In this document: piece by piece, positions 37,206-46,371 of the stretch
How the letters are laid out: each line of letters begins with the position of its first letter
How positions within the stretch are numbered: position 1 is the stretch's first letter
Source of the DNA: Halomonas sp. HL-93
GTDB lineage: Bacteria > Pseudomonadota > Gammaproteobacteria > Pseudomonadales > Halomonadaceae
NCBI RefSeq assembly: GCF_900086985.1
Contig: NZ_LT593974.1
Location: 3,720,001 to 3,784,000 of the forward strand
DNA: 64,000 nucleotides
Reading direction: 5' to 3'
Program-made: the position numbers and the translations under genes
Notes under the pieces: generated by a model
Told to the model about the DNA's origin: nothing
Databases searched by the model: none
The model's input: the letters and a program-made list of their open reading frames with translations, nothing else

Positions 37206-37207
37206 CG

Positions 37208-40200
37208 TCATTTGCTACGCCAAAACCCCAACACCGGGTGATACCCCCAGCGCTGGTTTCTAGCCGAGGCCGTTACCGTCCCAAAGGTACGGGCGGCGCG
37301 ATCCAGTGACATATCCAGGTCTTCCGCTAAGTCAGCCAGGGCCGTTAAGTAGTCGCTGGCCCCCCAGGGTTGAATCCGCTCGCCCTGCTCTTTTGCCAGG
37401 TCTACCCGCACCAGCAGGCTCTCCTCCACCGGCACATAGAGCTTTTCGCCCCGCCTTGCGCCATCGTCTACGCGGTGTAGCGTCCAGGTTTCGCCGCCTT
37501 CATCGGGCAGCAGCGCTAGGGTTATTTCAGGTTCGAGCTGCTGGCGAAAGGGGTCTCGCTGAATCAATACCCCGGTTAAATGAAGCTGCGGCATTACATG
37601 CCAGCTATAAGCACCCAGCGGCGGCGGCTTGGGGGCTTTCCCTATTCTTAGCTCTTTTTTGGTTAACGGCTCGGCGGGCTGCTCGATCATTAACTGGTGC
37701 AGCCGCTCGTGCTCCAGATCGACGAGACTTTCTTTAGCGTGCAGCACTTCACGCGCCAGCACGCGGGGGCGGGCATCGATCACCTGGTACTCATCAGGCG
37801 TTAACAAGGTGTTAAGTGAGTGGTTTTTGAGACGCCAGGTGGCGTTTGTTTCGAAGCCTGGCTTATAAAAAGCAGGTTCACCCGGCCGCTCAAGGTCTTT
37901 TAGATTGGTCTCTAAGAGCAAAATATTGGCCACTTCGCAAGGTCGTTCGCGGTGGCGGCGCACCCGGCCCGCTAGCTGGATAATCGAGCGCATGGAGGAA
38001 GGCTCTACTATCGCCCAGTCGTAATCGTGGTCGCGGCCGACTTCGGTGACCGGCGAGCCCAGCACAATAAACAGGTGGTCGTTTTCTTCACCGCCATCCA
38101 GTAAGCGGCGGATATCCGGCTGCTGGAAAACGCGTTCAGGCTCGGCTCGTTGCAGCGCTTTATCTAACCGGCGCTCAATTTCTGAGCGCATCACCAACGG
38201 GTGGCGGGAGTGGTAGACGCAGAGGTGAATGCGCACACCTTCAGGAGCGCCCTGCTGAAACAGCGCCCTGGCCACATCCACCAAGGGGTCAATATTGGCC
38301 ATACGTATAAGGCCAAAGCTGACGCGTTTGCTGGTGTGGGGATCAACGGAATGGTGCTGCTGGTGAAGCGCCAGTGAATGCTCGCGTAGCAGCGCTGCAA
38401 CCGCGGGCCTGATCTCTGCTGGGCGTTTGCCCAGCGCTGGCAATGCTAGAATTTCGCCACGGCGGCGTACCGGGCTTTTGGCTAGGCGCTCCAACCGCCG
38501 CTTGGCAAAGGCATGATGCGCGGCCTTGAAGGTCTCGCTGCTGGCGCAGTTTTCATGCTGGCGGTCGTGCTCGTCGAACCAAGCGCAGCAGATATCCACC
38601 GCCAAACCCGGCTCGCCGCGGTGACGCTGAAAGGCCTCACGACCGCTGCGATAGGCTTCATACAAACCTTCGACCAATGCGGGCGGCAAGGTGGCCGATG
38701 ACAGTAGCACCCGCGATCCCAAAAGCCCTGCCCAATTCACTAATCGAGTAAGCGCGGGAAGGTCGTTGATATCGAAATCGTCGATTTCGTCGAGCACTAG
38801 ATCACTGCTCATTAGCCGCAGCATAGGCACGATCTGTCGCCCGCCGCGCGTGCTTTCCGTGGCGGGCACCAGGTGGTCAACGGTACATACCAAAATGGGC
38901 GAGGCAATCAAAGCACGGGTGCCCGGTTCATTATTAAGGCGGCGCAGCACCGGGTGGCTATCAAAGTTGCCGTCAAACACCACATGGGCGTCTTCTTCGA
39001 TCAGCGCCTGTTGGGACGCCGAGCCGCTGGCTTCGGCTTCTTGTTCGTAGTGTTCAAACAGGGTTTTATTGGCGCTTCCCCCCACGCGCACGGCGAGTTC
39101 ATCTTCACCCAAATGCAGACGTTCACGCAGGGCCTGACCGGTTTGCAGCGTTAGCGTGCGTAACCCCAGCGCTATGCTAAAACGCGCGCCCTGTTGAGGG
39201 TCAGCCAGCGCATACATAATGCGTCCATTGGCCAGGGTTTTACCGCAGCCGGTGGAGGCCATATTGATGCCAAAAAAGCCCTGGCGCTGGCTACGCTCCC
39301 TCAACGACTGGGCCAGATCAAAGGCTTTATCCTGCCAGCGAAAACGCGGGTGACTGCTGCGTTTACGAAAGCCCTTGTGGCGCGCTAAACGGGGCAGGTG
39401 GCTGTCGACACTGGGCAGCGCACGGGCGACCGCAGCGGCGTGTTTTTCAACGCCCAGAATATGCTCATCCAACGGCTGGTTGGGCTTGCCGGTTTTACGC
39501 ACAGTATTAGCGGTCAACGGATAATTTGGCTCGCCCCGCACGCGATGTTGAAGGTCTTCCAGGCTTGAGTAGTGGTGATCGGCCAGCATTAGGCTAAGCC
39601 GAGCTAAATGCATAACGTAGCGGCTTTCCAGCCAGTGACCACCATTATTCTGCAGCCGCGCCTGCAGCCGAGAGGCAAGTTTGTTGGCACGTTCGCGCCA
39701 GCGCGGTGTACTAACCGGTAAGCCCTTACTGAACTGCCAGTACGGTGCTATCCGTTTAGGGTCTTGGGTCTCAGGAATCTCGTTCCACTCGGCATGAATA
39801 GAAGCAAACAGCCCGCCTAGCTGCTCGGCCTGAAGTGGCGCCTTTCCTCTGCCCCAGCGCCGTTCATTCTCGCCATCGCTTTCCGGTGGCTTTAAGGGTA
39901 GCCGGTGATGGCTAAGCACCAGCCAACCCAGCGCGGCAGCTAGCGGTGGCAATTGGCTAAACACCGCAGAAATAGGAGCATCTATTCCGTCACGCTCCAA
40001 ACCCTCCAGCCAGTCCTGCTCTTGATAGTCGCCTTCGGCCAGGCGCGCCAGCCAGGTAGCGTCGTCGTCACTTCCTATAAAAGCTTGGAACAGGCGTAGC
40101 GATATCCACTCATGGCGGTATAAGTTGCGCCCTTCCAGTTTGCCTTTAAGTCGCTGCTGGAAGGCGTCGCAGGCTTTTCCCAGGTCATGCAGTAACGCGG

Positions 40201-40555
40201 CCATAGCGGTGAGCAAGAGAATATCTTCACCGTTGTGCCAGTCATTTTCATCGCGGCGGCGCAGAATATCCCGGGCGGTGGTATTGGTCGGTACTGCGCC
40301 ATTGAGATTGAACTGAGCAGCATCCCCCACCACCCACATCAGCTCACTATGGTCGTGTCCACGAATCCAGTGGCAAGCAACGGCAGTATTCTTGCGGGCG
40401 GTTTTGCGTAGCAGCTTACGCAGCGTCTCCAGCCCTGCCTGGGTGATCGGCGTTTGCCAAGTGCGGTCGCCCCGGCGCTCGGCAAACTGATCAAGCACAC
40501 GCCGGGTTTGCTTGAGAGCATTTTTATTGCACTGGGAAATCAGCAGCACATTCAT
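37208..40555 (-). CDS. cas3: Cas2-Cas3 fusion nuclease-helicase, type I-F
   Basis: 1,115 residues. The N-terminal ~95 residues form the Cas2 domain (MNVLLISQCNKNALKQTRRV). The HD nuclease follows with HDLGKACDAFQQ near residue 125. The superfamily-2 helicase has Walker A ASTGCGKTLANGRI near 437 and the Walker B-like LVLDEIDDFD. Conserved helicase motifs SSATLPP and QLAGRVRRHR are present, then a C-terminal domain. It works with Cas1 in spacer integration and with the Csy complex in target degradation. Its ATG overlaps the cas1 stop by 4 bases. Confidence 0.97.
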   Translation of the reverse strand: MNVLLISQCNKNALKQTRRVLDQFAERRGDRTWQTPITQAGLETLRKLLRKTARKNTAVACHWIRGHDHSELMWVVGDAAQFNLNGAVPTNTTARDILRRRDENDWHNGEDILLLTAMAALLHDLGKACDAFQQRLKGKLEGRNLYRHEWISLRLFQAFIGSDDDATWLARLAEGDYQEQDWLEGLERDGIDAPISAVFSQLPPLAAALGWLVLSHHRLPLKPPESDGENERRWGRGKAPLQAEQLGGLFASIHAEWNEIPETQDPKRIAPYWQFSKGLPVSTPRWRERANKLASRLQARLQNNGGHWLESRYVMHLARLSLMLADHHYSSLEDLQHRVRGEPNYPLTANTVRKTGKPNQPLDEHILGVEKHAAAVARALPSVDSHLPRLARHKGFRKRSSHPRFRWQDKAFDLAQSLRERSQRQGFFGINMASTGCGKTLANGRIMYALADPQQGARFSIALGLRTLTLQTGQALRERLHLGEDELAVRVGGSANKTLFEHYEQEAEASGSASQQALIEEDAHVVFDGNFDSHPVLRRLNNEPGTRALIASPILVCTVDHLVPATESTRGGRQIVPMLRLMSSDLVLDEIDDFDINDLPALTRLVNWAGLLGSRVLLSSATLPPALVEGLYEAYRSGREAFQRHRGEPGLAVDICCAWFDEHDRQHENCASSETFKAAHHAFAKRRLERLAKSPVRRRGEILALPALGKRPAEIRPAVAALLREHSLALHQQHHSVDPHTSKRVSFGLIRMANIDPLVDVARALFQQGAPEGVRIHLCVYHSRHPLVMRSEIERRLDKALQRAEPERVFQQPDIRRLLDGGEENDHLFIVLGSPVTEVGRDHDYDWAIVEPSSMRSIIQLAGRVRRHRERPCEVANILLLETNLKDLERPGEPAFYKPGFETNATWRLKNHSLNTLLTPDEYQVIDARPRVLAREVLHAKESLVDLEHERLHQLMIEQPAEPLTKKELRIGKAPKPPPLGAYSWHVMPQLHLTGVLIQRDPFRQQLEPEITLALLPDEGGETWTLHRVDDGARRGEKLYVPVEESLLVRVDLAKEQGERIQPWGASDYLTALADLAEDLDMSLDRAARTFGTVTASARNQRWGYHPVLGFWRSK

Positions 40556-41526
40556 GCGTCGCCACTCCCCAGCTCCTGGGCGACTTCCTTGAGCGTATCG
40601 ATCATAAAGTCGAGGGATTCGGTGCGAGTTAGGCGCTCAATGCAGGCTTGGCGAAACTCTTGCTCTTCATCGCCGCGCATGGCGGAAATAAACGCCTGGG
40701 GCAAAATCACCGCGTCTTTCACCAGATCCGCCACATCAAAGACTAAACCACCCCGGCGGGTTTTACCGTGGAGTACCGCCAGCCCATGGGGAATGCCCAG
40801 CACCCAGGTGGCGGTGGCTGCCAAGCCGTAGGCTAAATAGTTGCCGTGATCGAGAAAACGGTTGGCAGGGTCGGTGCCCGTACCACGCTTGGCGCGGGTG
40901 AAGTCACCGTAATCAACGGCATTCACCGCCAGCTTGAACAGAGTTTTGGTTAAACGCGCTTCCAAAGTCAGTAGATCGACGGTGCTGGGGGCTTGCTTGA
41001 TCGCTTCGCGGTGGTGGGTCAGCGCGCTATGCAGATGGTCGGTAGAAGTACTGAAGCCTGCGTCTTTCATCACGCGGCTTGTCCAAAGCGCTTCGATACG
41101 GGCAAGCCGAGCTTGCTGAAACGCGCGGGCGGCATCCAGGCGTTTGGCATCGTCAAACCAGAAGCGTACCCAGTATTGCAAGTACTCCGTTGGCCGGTAC
41201 TCGCTTTGCGGGGTCAGCCAAGCGACATCCACGTCAACTTCATTGGCAGCAAATAGTGGCGTACCGCCGCCGCCACAAAACCCGACGAGTACACCTGCTT
41301 TGGCTAGCTCGCGCATGGCCGCCTGGGTTATTGAAGTGCCGGTGCCCAACAGTATCGAGGTAGTGTTGGCGATGGGGATATTCCAGTAGCGGGATTTACT
41401 GCCCTCGTCGGTGACGTACTCCACCCGGCCACCATTCACCAACACCCGGCAGTGCTGCAGGTAATAGAGGTTGGCGCGCTTGGAGTGAAGAATGGTTTTT
41501 AGGTCGGACGGCGATAAATCATCCAT
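40552..41526 (-). CDS. cas1: Cas1 integrase, type I-F
   Basis: 324 residues. Metal-binding residues are expected in LTLEARLTKTLFKLAVNAV (Glu), in FLDHGNYLAYGLAATATWVLG (His) and near DVADLVKDAVILP (Asp). The N-terminal beta domain includes RVLVNGGRVEYVTDEGSKSRYWN. First gene of the operon. Forms the integration complex with the Cas2 part of Cas2-3. The upstream 256 bases must hold the operon promoter. Confidence 0.96.
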   Translation of the reverse strand: MDDLSPSDLKTILHSKRANLYYLQHCRVLVNGGRVEYVTDEGSKSRYWNIPIANTTSILLGTGTSITQAAMRELAKAGVLVGFCGGGGTPLFAANEVDVDVAWLTPQSEYRPTEYLQYWVRFWFDDAKRLDAARAFQQARLARIEALWTSRVMKDAGFSTSTDHLHSALTHHREAIKQAPSTVDLLTLEARLTKTLFKLAVNAVDYGDFTRAKRGTGTDPANRFLDHGNYLAYGLAATATWVLGIPHGLAVLHGKTRRGGLVFDVADLVKDAVILPQAFISAMRGDEEQEFRQACIERLTRTESLDFMIDTLKEVAQELGSGDA

Positions 41527-41782
41527 ATGGCGTCCCTGCCTTAGGCTATGTCATGTTTTTTTATTAACCATATGACTTCCATCAAAGCATTCTTGAGACG
41601 TCGTTTCCACCCTCGTGACAGCATTGGCCGGGGCGGTTGCGGCCGATTCCAATCCAGTTCAGCAGCATCTTGACGATCTGCAGTCGTTCCAGGTCATCGC
41701 CCACTGACCGGCCGAACGATGGCGCCATTAGCTTCGCCACCGACATGCTGGTCAGCGAGCTACCGTTGTGGAGCTAGCCCGG
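41527..41782. other. Gap upstream of the cas operon with possible gene debris
   Basis: An AT-rich stretch (41553-41572) next to the cas1 start probably contains the cas operon promoter. The remainder has coding-like composition but no frame longer than ~50 codons that resembles a known protein. It may be a decayed gene fragment at the junction between the CRISPR locus and the catabolic cluster. Confidence 0.4.
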
Positions 41783-42736
41783 CTACAGGCGATTGGCAGG
41801 TCCGGATCCTGAAAATAGATCGAGGATTGCCTGGGCGGTAACGGCACCCACAGCCTCGAAGGTTTCCCAGGTCTCGGCTGCGGTATGGGGCGTGGTGATG
41901 ATGCGCTCGGTCGAGAATAAGGGATTATCGGCCGAAGCGGGTTCAACCTCGTAGACGTCGATCGCAGCGCCACCGAGGTGGCCATTGTCCAGTACCTGCT
42001 TGAGCGCCGCCTCCTGAACCAGAGCCCCGCGAGCAGTATTCACGAAAATGGCCCCCTCTTTCATCTGCGCGAAACGGTAGGCATCCATGATCCCTTTTGT
42101 CTCAGGCAGGCTCGGTAGCAGCATGCAGAGCACATCAGCACTTGAGATCACTTCATCCATATCCTTCAGCATCACATCAAGTGCACGAGCAGCATCTTCA
42201 TCGGGGAACTTGTCGTAGGCCATGAGCGAAACGTCCAGACCCGATAGCTTGCGCGCCACCTTCTGGGCAATGTTGCCAAAACCCAGCAGGCCGACCGTTC
42301 GGCCGATCAGTTCATTGCCCACGGTCCGGTCCCATTCGCCGCGCCGGACGGCATTGTGGAGCTTAGGTATCGAACGCATTGAAGAGAGGATTAGTCCCAG
42401 AGTGAGCTCCGCTACGGCATTGGCATTGGCACCGGGGGCGTTGGTGACAGTCACACCATGGCGCTTCGCCGCATCGATATCGATATTATCCACGCCGACG
42501 CCGAAACGGGCGATGATTCTGAGCCGCGGGGCAATGGAAAATACCGCCTCGTCCCAGGTATCCACACCTGCAATAACGGCATCGACCTCGCCCACCCGTT
42601 GAGCCAGCTCCTCGAAGGTCATCGGCCGCCCGAAAGAATTCTCGACTACCTCGAAGCCTTCGGCCTCAAGCTGCATCCTGGCATCGGGGCAGTTGCGGGA
42701 ATAGTCTGTTGCGGTGACGAGCACACGCTTTGTCAT
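41783..42736 (-). CDS. D-isomer-specific 2-hydroxyacid dehydrogenase (SerA-like)
   Basis: 317 residues from ATG 42736, with AGGGAGAG about 5 bases upstream; the longer frame to 42763 is not needed. The NAD-binding Rossmann motif GLLGFGNIAQKVARK lies near residue 145. The catalytic Arg is in NTARGALVQE, Glu in DVYEVEPAS and His in TTPHTAAET. Reduces a 2-oxo acid or oxidises a D-2-hydroxy acid. Same strand as the GntR and DapA-like genes, so part of a catabolic unit; the substrate is unknown. Confidence 0.88.
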   Translation of the reverse strand: MTKRVLVTATDYSRNCPDARMQLEAEGFEVVENSFGRPMTFEELAQRVGEVDAVIAGVDTWDEAVFSIAPRLRIIARFGVGVDNIDIDAAKRHGVTVTNAPGANANAVAELTLGLILSSMRSIPKLHNAVRRGEWDRTVGNELIGRTVGLLGFGNIAQKVARKLSGLDVSLMAYDKFPDEDAARALDVMLKDMDEVISSADVLCMLLPSLPETKGIMDAYRFAQMKEGAIFVNTARGALVQEAALKQVLDNGHLGGAAIDVYEVEPASADNPLFSTERIITTPHTAAETWETFEAVGAVTAQAILDLFSGSGPANRL

Positions 42737-42777
42737 AGGGTCTCTCCCTGATTTTTGGTACACGAGCAGGCCATAGT

Positions 42778-43416
42778 CTAAATCCTGAGGACACGCTGTC
42801 TGGCGCTATCGATATGCATATCGAGGGCCTGTACCGCCGCCTGCGAATCGCGATTCGCCAAGGCGTCGATAATGGCTAGATGCTCGTCCATGACCGCGAC
42901 AAGCAGCTCAGGTAGCATTCGAGTATCCTCGCTGCGGATCAGCCGTATCTTGATGAGATTCGTCCTGTAGATCCCCGAGACCAACTCGTTGCCCAACGCA
43001 TCGATCATCCGCTGATGCATCCGCCAGTCCATATCCTGGGCATGAGCAAGCAGCTCAGGGGTGACACCTTCTACCCCCTGGGCACGCACCTCTTCATGCG
43101 CTTTCCTCAGGTTCTCGATCTCCTCGGCAGGCGCATTGACCGCAAATTCAGCCACCGCTTCACGCTCGAGCATGTGCCGTAGTTGAAAAGCATTGCGAAT
43201 GAAGCCCATATCCACCGGAGCAACCTGCAGGCCTCGATGCGGCATGGTGCGGATCAACCCGTCGGCTTCAAGCCGGGGAATCATCTCGCGTACGGCACCC
43301 AGCGGGACGTCAAGAATCTGTGTCAGTTCTCGCTGAGAAATGAACTGTCCCGACTGAATCCTGCGGGATAACAGATGGGTCGTGAAACTATCGTAAGCCT
43401 GTTCGCGCAGTGACAT
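42778..43416 (-). CDS. GntR family transcriptional regulator, FCD subfamily
   Basis: 212 residues. A winged HTH spans residues ~10-75 (ISQRELTQILDVPLGAVREMIPRLEADGLI in two parts), followed by the helical FCD effector domain (~85-205) with a DxxxH metal site in the DMDWRMHQRMI region. These regulators usually repress catabolic genes until a small carboxylate binds. Here it lies between a dehydrogenase and a DapA-like lyase, opposite a TRAP transporter. A perfect palindrome at 44442-44455 is its likely operator. Confidence 0.9.
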   Translation of the reverse strand: MSLREQAYDSFTTHLLSRRIQSGQFISQRELTQILDVPLGAVREMIPRLEADGLIRTMPHRGLQVAPVDMGFIRNAFQLRHMLEREAVAEFAVNAPAEEIENLRKAHEEVRAQGVEGVTPELLAHAQDMDWRMHQRMIDALGNELVSGIYRTNLIKIRLIRSEDTRMLPELLVAVMDEHLAIIDALANRDSQAAVQALDMHIDSARQRVLRI

Positions 43417-43444
43417 CTCGTGTCGCTCCTCATGAAAACTGGGC

Positions 43445-44305
43445 TTACCCTACGAAAGAACGAACATAGGCAGCAAGCCGTTTAACCCGTTGCGGATCGG
43501 CCGGATCCAGTGGTGGCCGAGTTCGCTCCCAGCCTGGTTCATCGAAGAGTTCGCCGACCAGAGCCTTCACTAGCGGCGTGACTGGCGACTGAACGATCTC
43601 ATCGACGAGCGTATCGAGCTGGCTATCCGATTCGCCCTCATAGACCAGGCGGGAAACCCGCTCCGGTAAGATATTGGCAATGCCGCTGATTGCACCGGCA
43701 CCGCCCAGAGGAGCGGCACGCGCCAGCAGACGCTCATCACCGACAAGAATCGCCATATCGTCCATTTTCAATAACTGTTCGGTATGTTCCCACACCCCAG
43801 CGCTATCCTTGACGCCGAAGACAAGATCACCATGCGCCTGCTTCAAGCGACGAATGAGTGCATGAGAAAACGCTACTTGGGTCACCTGCGGTATGTGATA
43901 GAGGATCACTTGCGGATTCGCATGCTGGATTCGTTCAAAAAGCGCTTCGCACCAAGAGAACAAGGCCTCATCGCTAATGCTTTTGAAATAGAAGGGAGGC
44001 GTCAGCAACAGCTTGCGGATACCACGATCGAGCGCAAGACTTGCCTGGTGCGCCGCTCCATCGACCGATGTCGCACACACGCAGAAGGTCACCGAGTCGG
44101 GGCTTACCCCCTCAGCCAAGACACCGTCGAGTAACCGGCTACGTTCTTCGATACCGATGGAGACCCCTTCTCCGGTGGTGCCACACAGCGTCACACCGTC
44201 AGCCCCCCTGGCGATCAAGCGCGACGCATGCGCCGCGGCCCGCTCTATATCAATACTGCCATCGTCACGGAACGGGGTCACCATCGCCGGAAAAACGCCA
44301 AACAT
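43445..44305 (-). CDS. DapA-family Schiff-base lyase/dehydratase (not DapA itself)
   Basis: About 286 residues from ATG 44305, giving the family start FGVFPAMVTPF; upstream in-frame ATGs extend it to 44422. TIM barrel. The substrate-carboxylate motif GTTGEG is near residue 47, the catalytic Tyr in LYHIPQVTQ (~136) and the Schiff-base Lys in FGVKDSAG (~165). In this context (TRAP transporter, 2-hydroxyacid dehydrogenase, FCD regulator) it more likely cleaves or dehydrates a sugar-acid or hydroxy-oxo-acid than acts in lysine synthesis. The exact substrate is not readable. Confidence 0.85.
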   Translation of the reverse strand: MFGVFPAMVTPFRDDGSIDIERAAAHASRLIARGADGVTLCGTTGEGVSIGIEERSRLLDGVLAEGVSPDSVTFCVCATSVDGAAHQASLALDRGIRKLLLTPPFYFKSISDEALFSWCEALFERIQHANPQVILYHIPQVTQVAFSHALIRRLKQAHGDLVFGVKDSAGVWEHTEQLLKMDDMAILVGDERLLARAAPLGGAGAISGIANILPERVSRLVYEGESDSQLDTLVDEIVQSPVTPLVKALVGELFDEPGWERTRPPLDPADPQRVKRLAAYVRSFVG

Positions 44306-44441
44306 ATATCCCTTTTCCCCTCGCATCCGTGCATTTTCCGACATCTCCCCAGAGTGACCCGGCCGAATACAATTATTCATGAAGCAATCCCTCAATGGCA
44401 TGCAATTAGCAAAATGTTGCATTGATATCGGTTATTTTTCA

Positions 44442-44455
44442 ACTAACATGTTAGT
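44442..44455. promoter_or_regulatory. Perfect 14-bp palindrome, likely operator of the GntR regulator
   Basis: ACTAACATGTTAGT lies in the divergent promoter region between the DapA-like gene and the TRAP operon. A second interrupted dyad, TGCAA...TTGCA, is at about 44401-44421. The placement fits a single operator controlling both directions. Confidence 0.62.
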
Positions 44456-44523
44456 CGTAACACAGCATGAGTACAATTTCTTCGATTGCTCGCCGATGCC
44501 ATGACCGAAAGGAGGGACGACCT

Positions 44524-45045
44524 ATGCGACTACTGCGTGGCCTTGAGCGCAATTTTGAAAAATATCTGGTAGCCGCCATTCTGCTTGTCTTGGTTGTTAC
44601 TCTCATCGCGCAGGTGTTCTGCCGCTATTTCATCGGCGCACCGCTGGTCTGGTCGGAAGAGCTGGCACGCTACCTACTGATCTGGTGCACCTTCCTCGGT
44701 GTCAGTCTTGCGGTAAGAGAAGGGCGCAATATATCCGTCGACCTCGCCCCTGCGATGCTTGGCCCACGAACTGCGAAGTTCTTCGTCCTGGTCGCACTGA
44801 TGGGTTCCGCTATGTTCTTCACTCTCATGGTCTGGTACGGCATTCCGCTGACCCAGCGCATCGCCATGATCGGTCAGAGCTCCCCAGGTTTAGGGTTGCC
44901 AATGTGGATGGTCTATGCGGCTGTGCCCGTTGGCTTAGGGCTGGCTCTACTGCGCTCGCTGCAGGCCGCTTGGCTGTTGCTGCGCAACTGGAACGATAAA
45001 GACACGGTCGGCCACATCGACCCAGTGGACACCCGTCAGATATAG
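44524..45045 (+). CDS. TRAP transporter small permease (DctQ)
   Basis: About 173 residues from ATG 44524, with AAAGGAGG about 8 bases upstream; the frame is open to 44467. Four membrane helices. The DctQ segment VFCRYFIGAPLVWSEELARY (residues ~35-54) and LLIWCTFLGVSLAVREGRNI are characteristic. It forms the membrane unit with the large permease, which follows 12 bases later. Sodium-coupled uptake of an organic acid is expected. Confidence 0.9.
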   Translation: MRLLRGLERNFEKYLVAAILLVLVVTLIAQVFCRYFIGAPLVWSEELARYLLIWCTFLGVSLAVREGRNISVDLAPAMLGPRTAKFFVLVALMGSAMFFTLMVWYGIPLTQRIAMIGQSSPGLGLPMWMVYAAVPVGLGLALLRSLQAAWLLLRNWNDKDTVGHIDPVDTRQI

Positions 45046-45057
45046 GGAGATCAGCCC

Positions 45058-46335
45058 ATGCTCGCCGTTTATACGCTTCTTTTCTTCCTCGCCATCCTGG
45101 CCCTGACAGTGCCGGTGGCCTTTGCTCTCGGTTATGCTGCGTTGCTGCCGGGGTGGCTCGGTGCTGCTACCAATCCAGGGCAAGTGGTACGCTCCATCGT
45201 CACCGCGCTAGACAGTTTTCCTCTGCTGGCAGTACCACTATTCATTCTTGCCGGCGAGATCATGACGCAAGGTGGGCTGGCGCGGCGCCTGTTCTCCTTC
45301 GCAGACGCCGTGTTCGGACGATTCCGAGGCGGGCTCGCCATGTCATCGGTGGCGGCATGCATGCTGTTCGGCGCCATCTCGGGCAGTTCTCCAGCCACTG
45401 TAGCAGCGATCGGCTCCATGGCGATTCCTCTGCTCAAAGATCGCGGCTACGATCTCCGTTTCGCGACCGCGCTAGTCACCGCAGCAGGGACTCTGGGCGT
45501 AATCGTTCCGCCCTCGATACCGATGATCATCTACGGCATGGCGGCGAACGTATCGGTATCCGACTTGTTCATCGGCGGCATCCTGCCGGCCATACTGATT
45601 GGCGGTCTTCTGATGGTACATGCCCACCTATATGGACGACGTCACGCCGACACGATCACCTCGACCGCAGGCACCATCAGCTTTTTCACAGCGCTGAAAG
45701 ATAGTTTCTGGGCACTGCTTGCTCCGGTCTTCGTTCTCGGGGGGATCTACACCGGTGCATTCACACCCACTGAAGCTGCAGCCATTGCCTGTCTCTACGG
45801 GACCGTGATCTCGATGTTCGTATTCCGCGAATTAAACGTCAGCGGCTTAGGGAGGGTGCTGGTAAGAAGCGCGCTGACCATTGCGCCGATTCTGATTATA
45901 GCCGGCACCGGCGCAGCACTAGGACGAGTGCTGACCCTACTGCAGGTACCGGCAGCGATCGGCGATTTCATTGGTGGCGCCATCGACGAAAAGATCATGC
46001 TGCTTTTGCTGATCAACGTCATTCTGCTCGGCGTAGGCATGGTCATGGAAACATTGTCGGCAATCATCGTCCTAACCCCTATCCTGCTGCCGGTGCTTGC
46101 CCCCTATGGAATCGATCCCACCCACTTCGGCCTGATCATGGTCACGAACCTGGCGATCGGTTTCGCTACACCGCCGGTCGGCGTGAACATTTATGTGGCC
46201 AGCGGTATTACACGGCTTTCGGTCATGCAGATCTGCCGTGGTCTCGTTATCCCTGTCGCACTACTGATCGTGGGATTACTGATCATTACCTACTGGCCCG
46301 GGCTTACGCTCTGGCTACCGAGTCTCGGCGGATAG
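45058..46335 (+). CDS. TRAP transporter large permease (DctM)
   Basis: 425 residues with about twelve membrane helices, standard DctM length. The motifs FPLLAVPLFILAGEIMTQGG and GAISGSSPATVAAIGSMAIP (sodium and substrate region) and PPSIPMIIYGMAANVSVSDL are clear. Middle gene of the Q-M-P order; translation is probably coupled to DctQ. Confidence 0.93.
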   Translation: MLAVYTLLFFLAILALTVPVAFALGYAALLPGWLGAATNPGQVVRSIVTALDSFPLLAVPLFILAGEIMTQGGLARRLFSFADAVFGRFRGGLAMSSVAACMLFGAISGSSPATVAAIGSMAIPLLKDRGYDLRFATALVTAAGTLGVIVPPSIPMIIYGMAANVSVSDLFIGGILPAILIGGLLMVHAHLYGRRHADTITSTAGTISFFTALKDSFWALLAPVFVLGGIYTGAFTPTEAAAIACLYGTVISMFVFRELNVSGLGRVLVRSALTIAPILIIAGTGAALGRVLTLLQVPAAIGDFIGGAIDEKIMLLLLINVILLGVGMVMETLSAIIVLTPILLPVLAPYGIDPTHFGLIMVTNLAIGFATPPVGVNIYVASGITRLSVMQICRGLVIPVALLIVGLLIITYWPGLTLWLPSLGG

Positions 46336-46371
46336 TCAACCCGCCGAACAACAACAAAAGGAAAGGGAGTA

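Noticed and set aside
36984..37207. A CreA-like RNA with a repeat-like segment in the cas operon gap
   Set aside because: No sequence resembling the I-F repeat was found there, only the HicB-like ORF.
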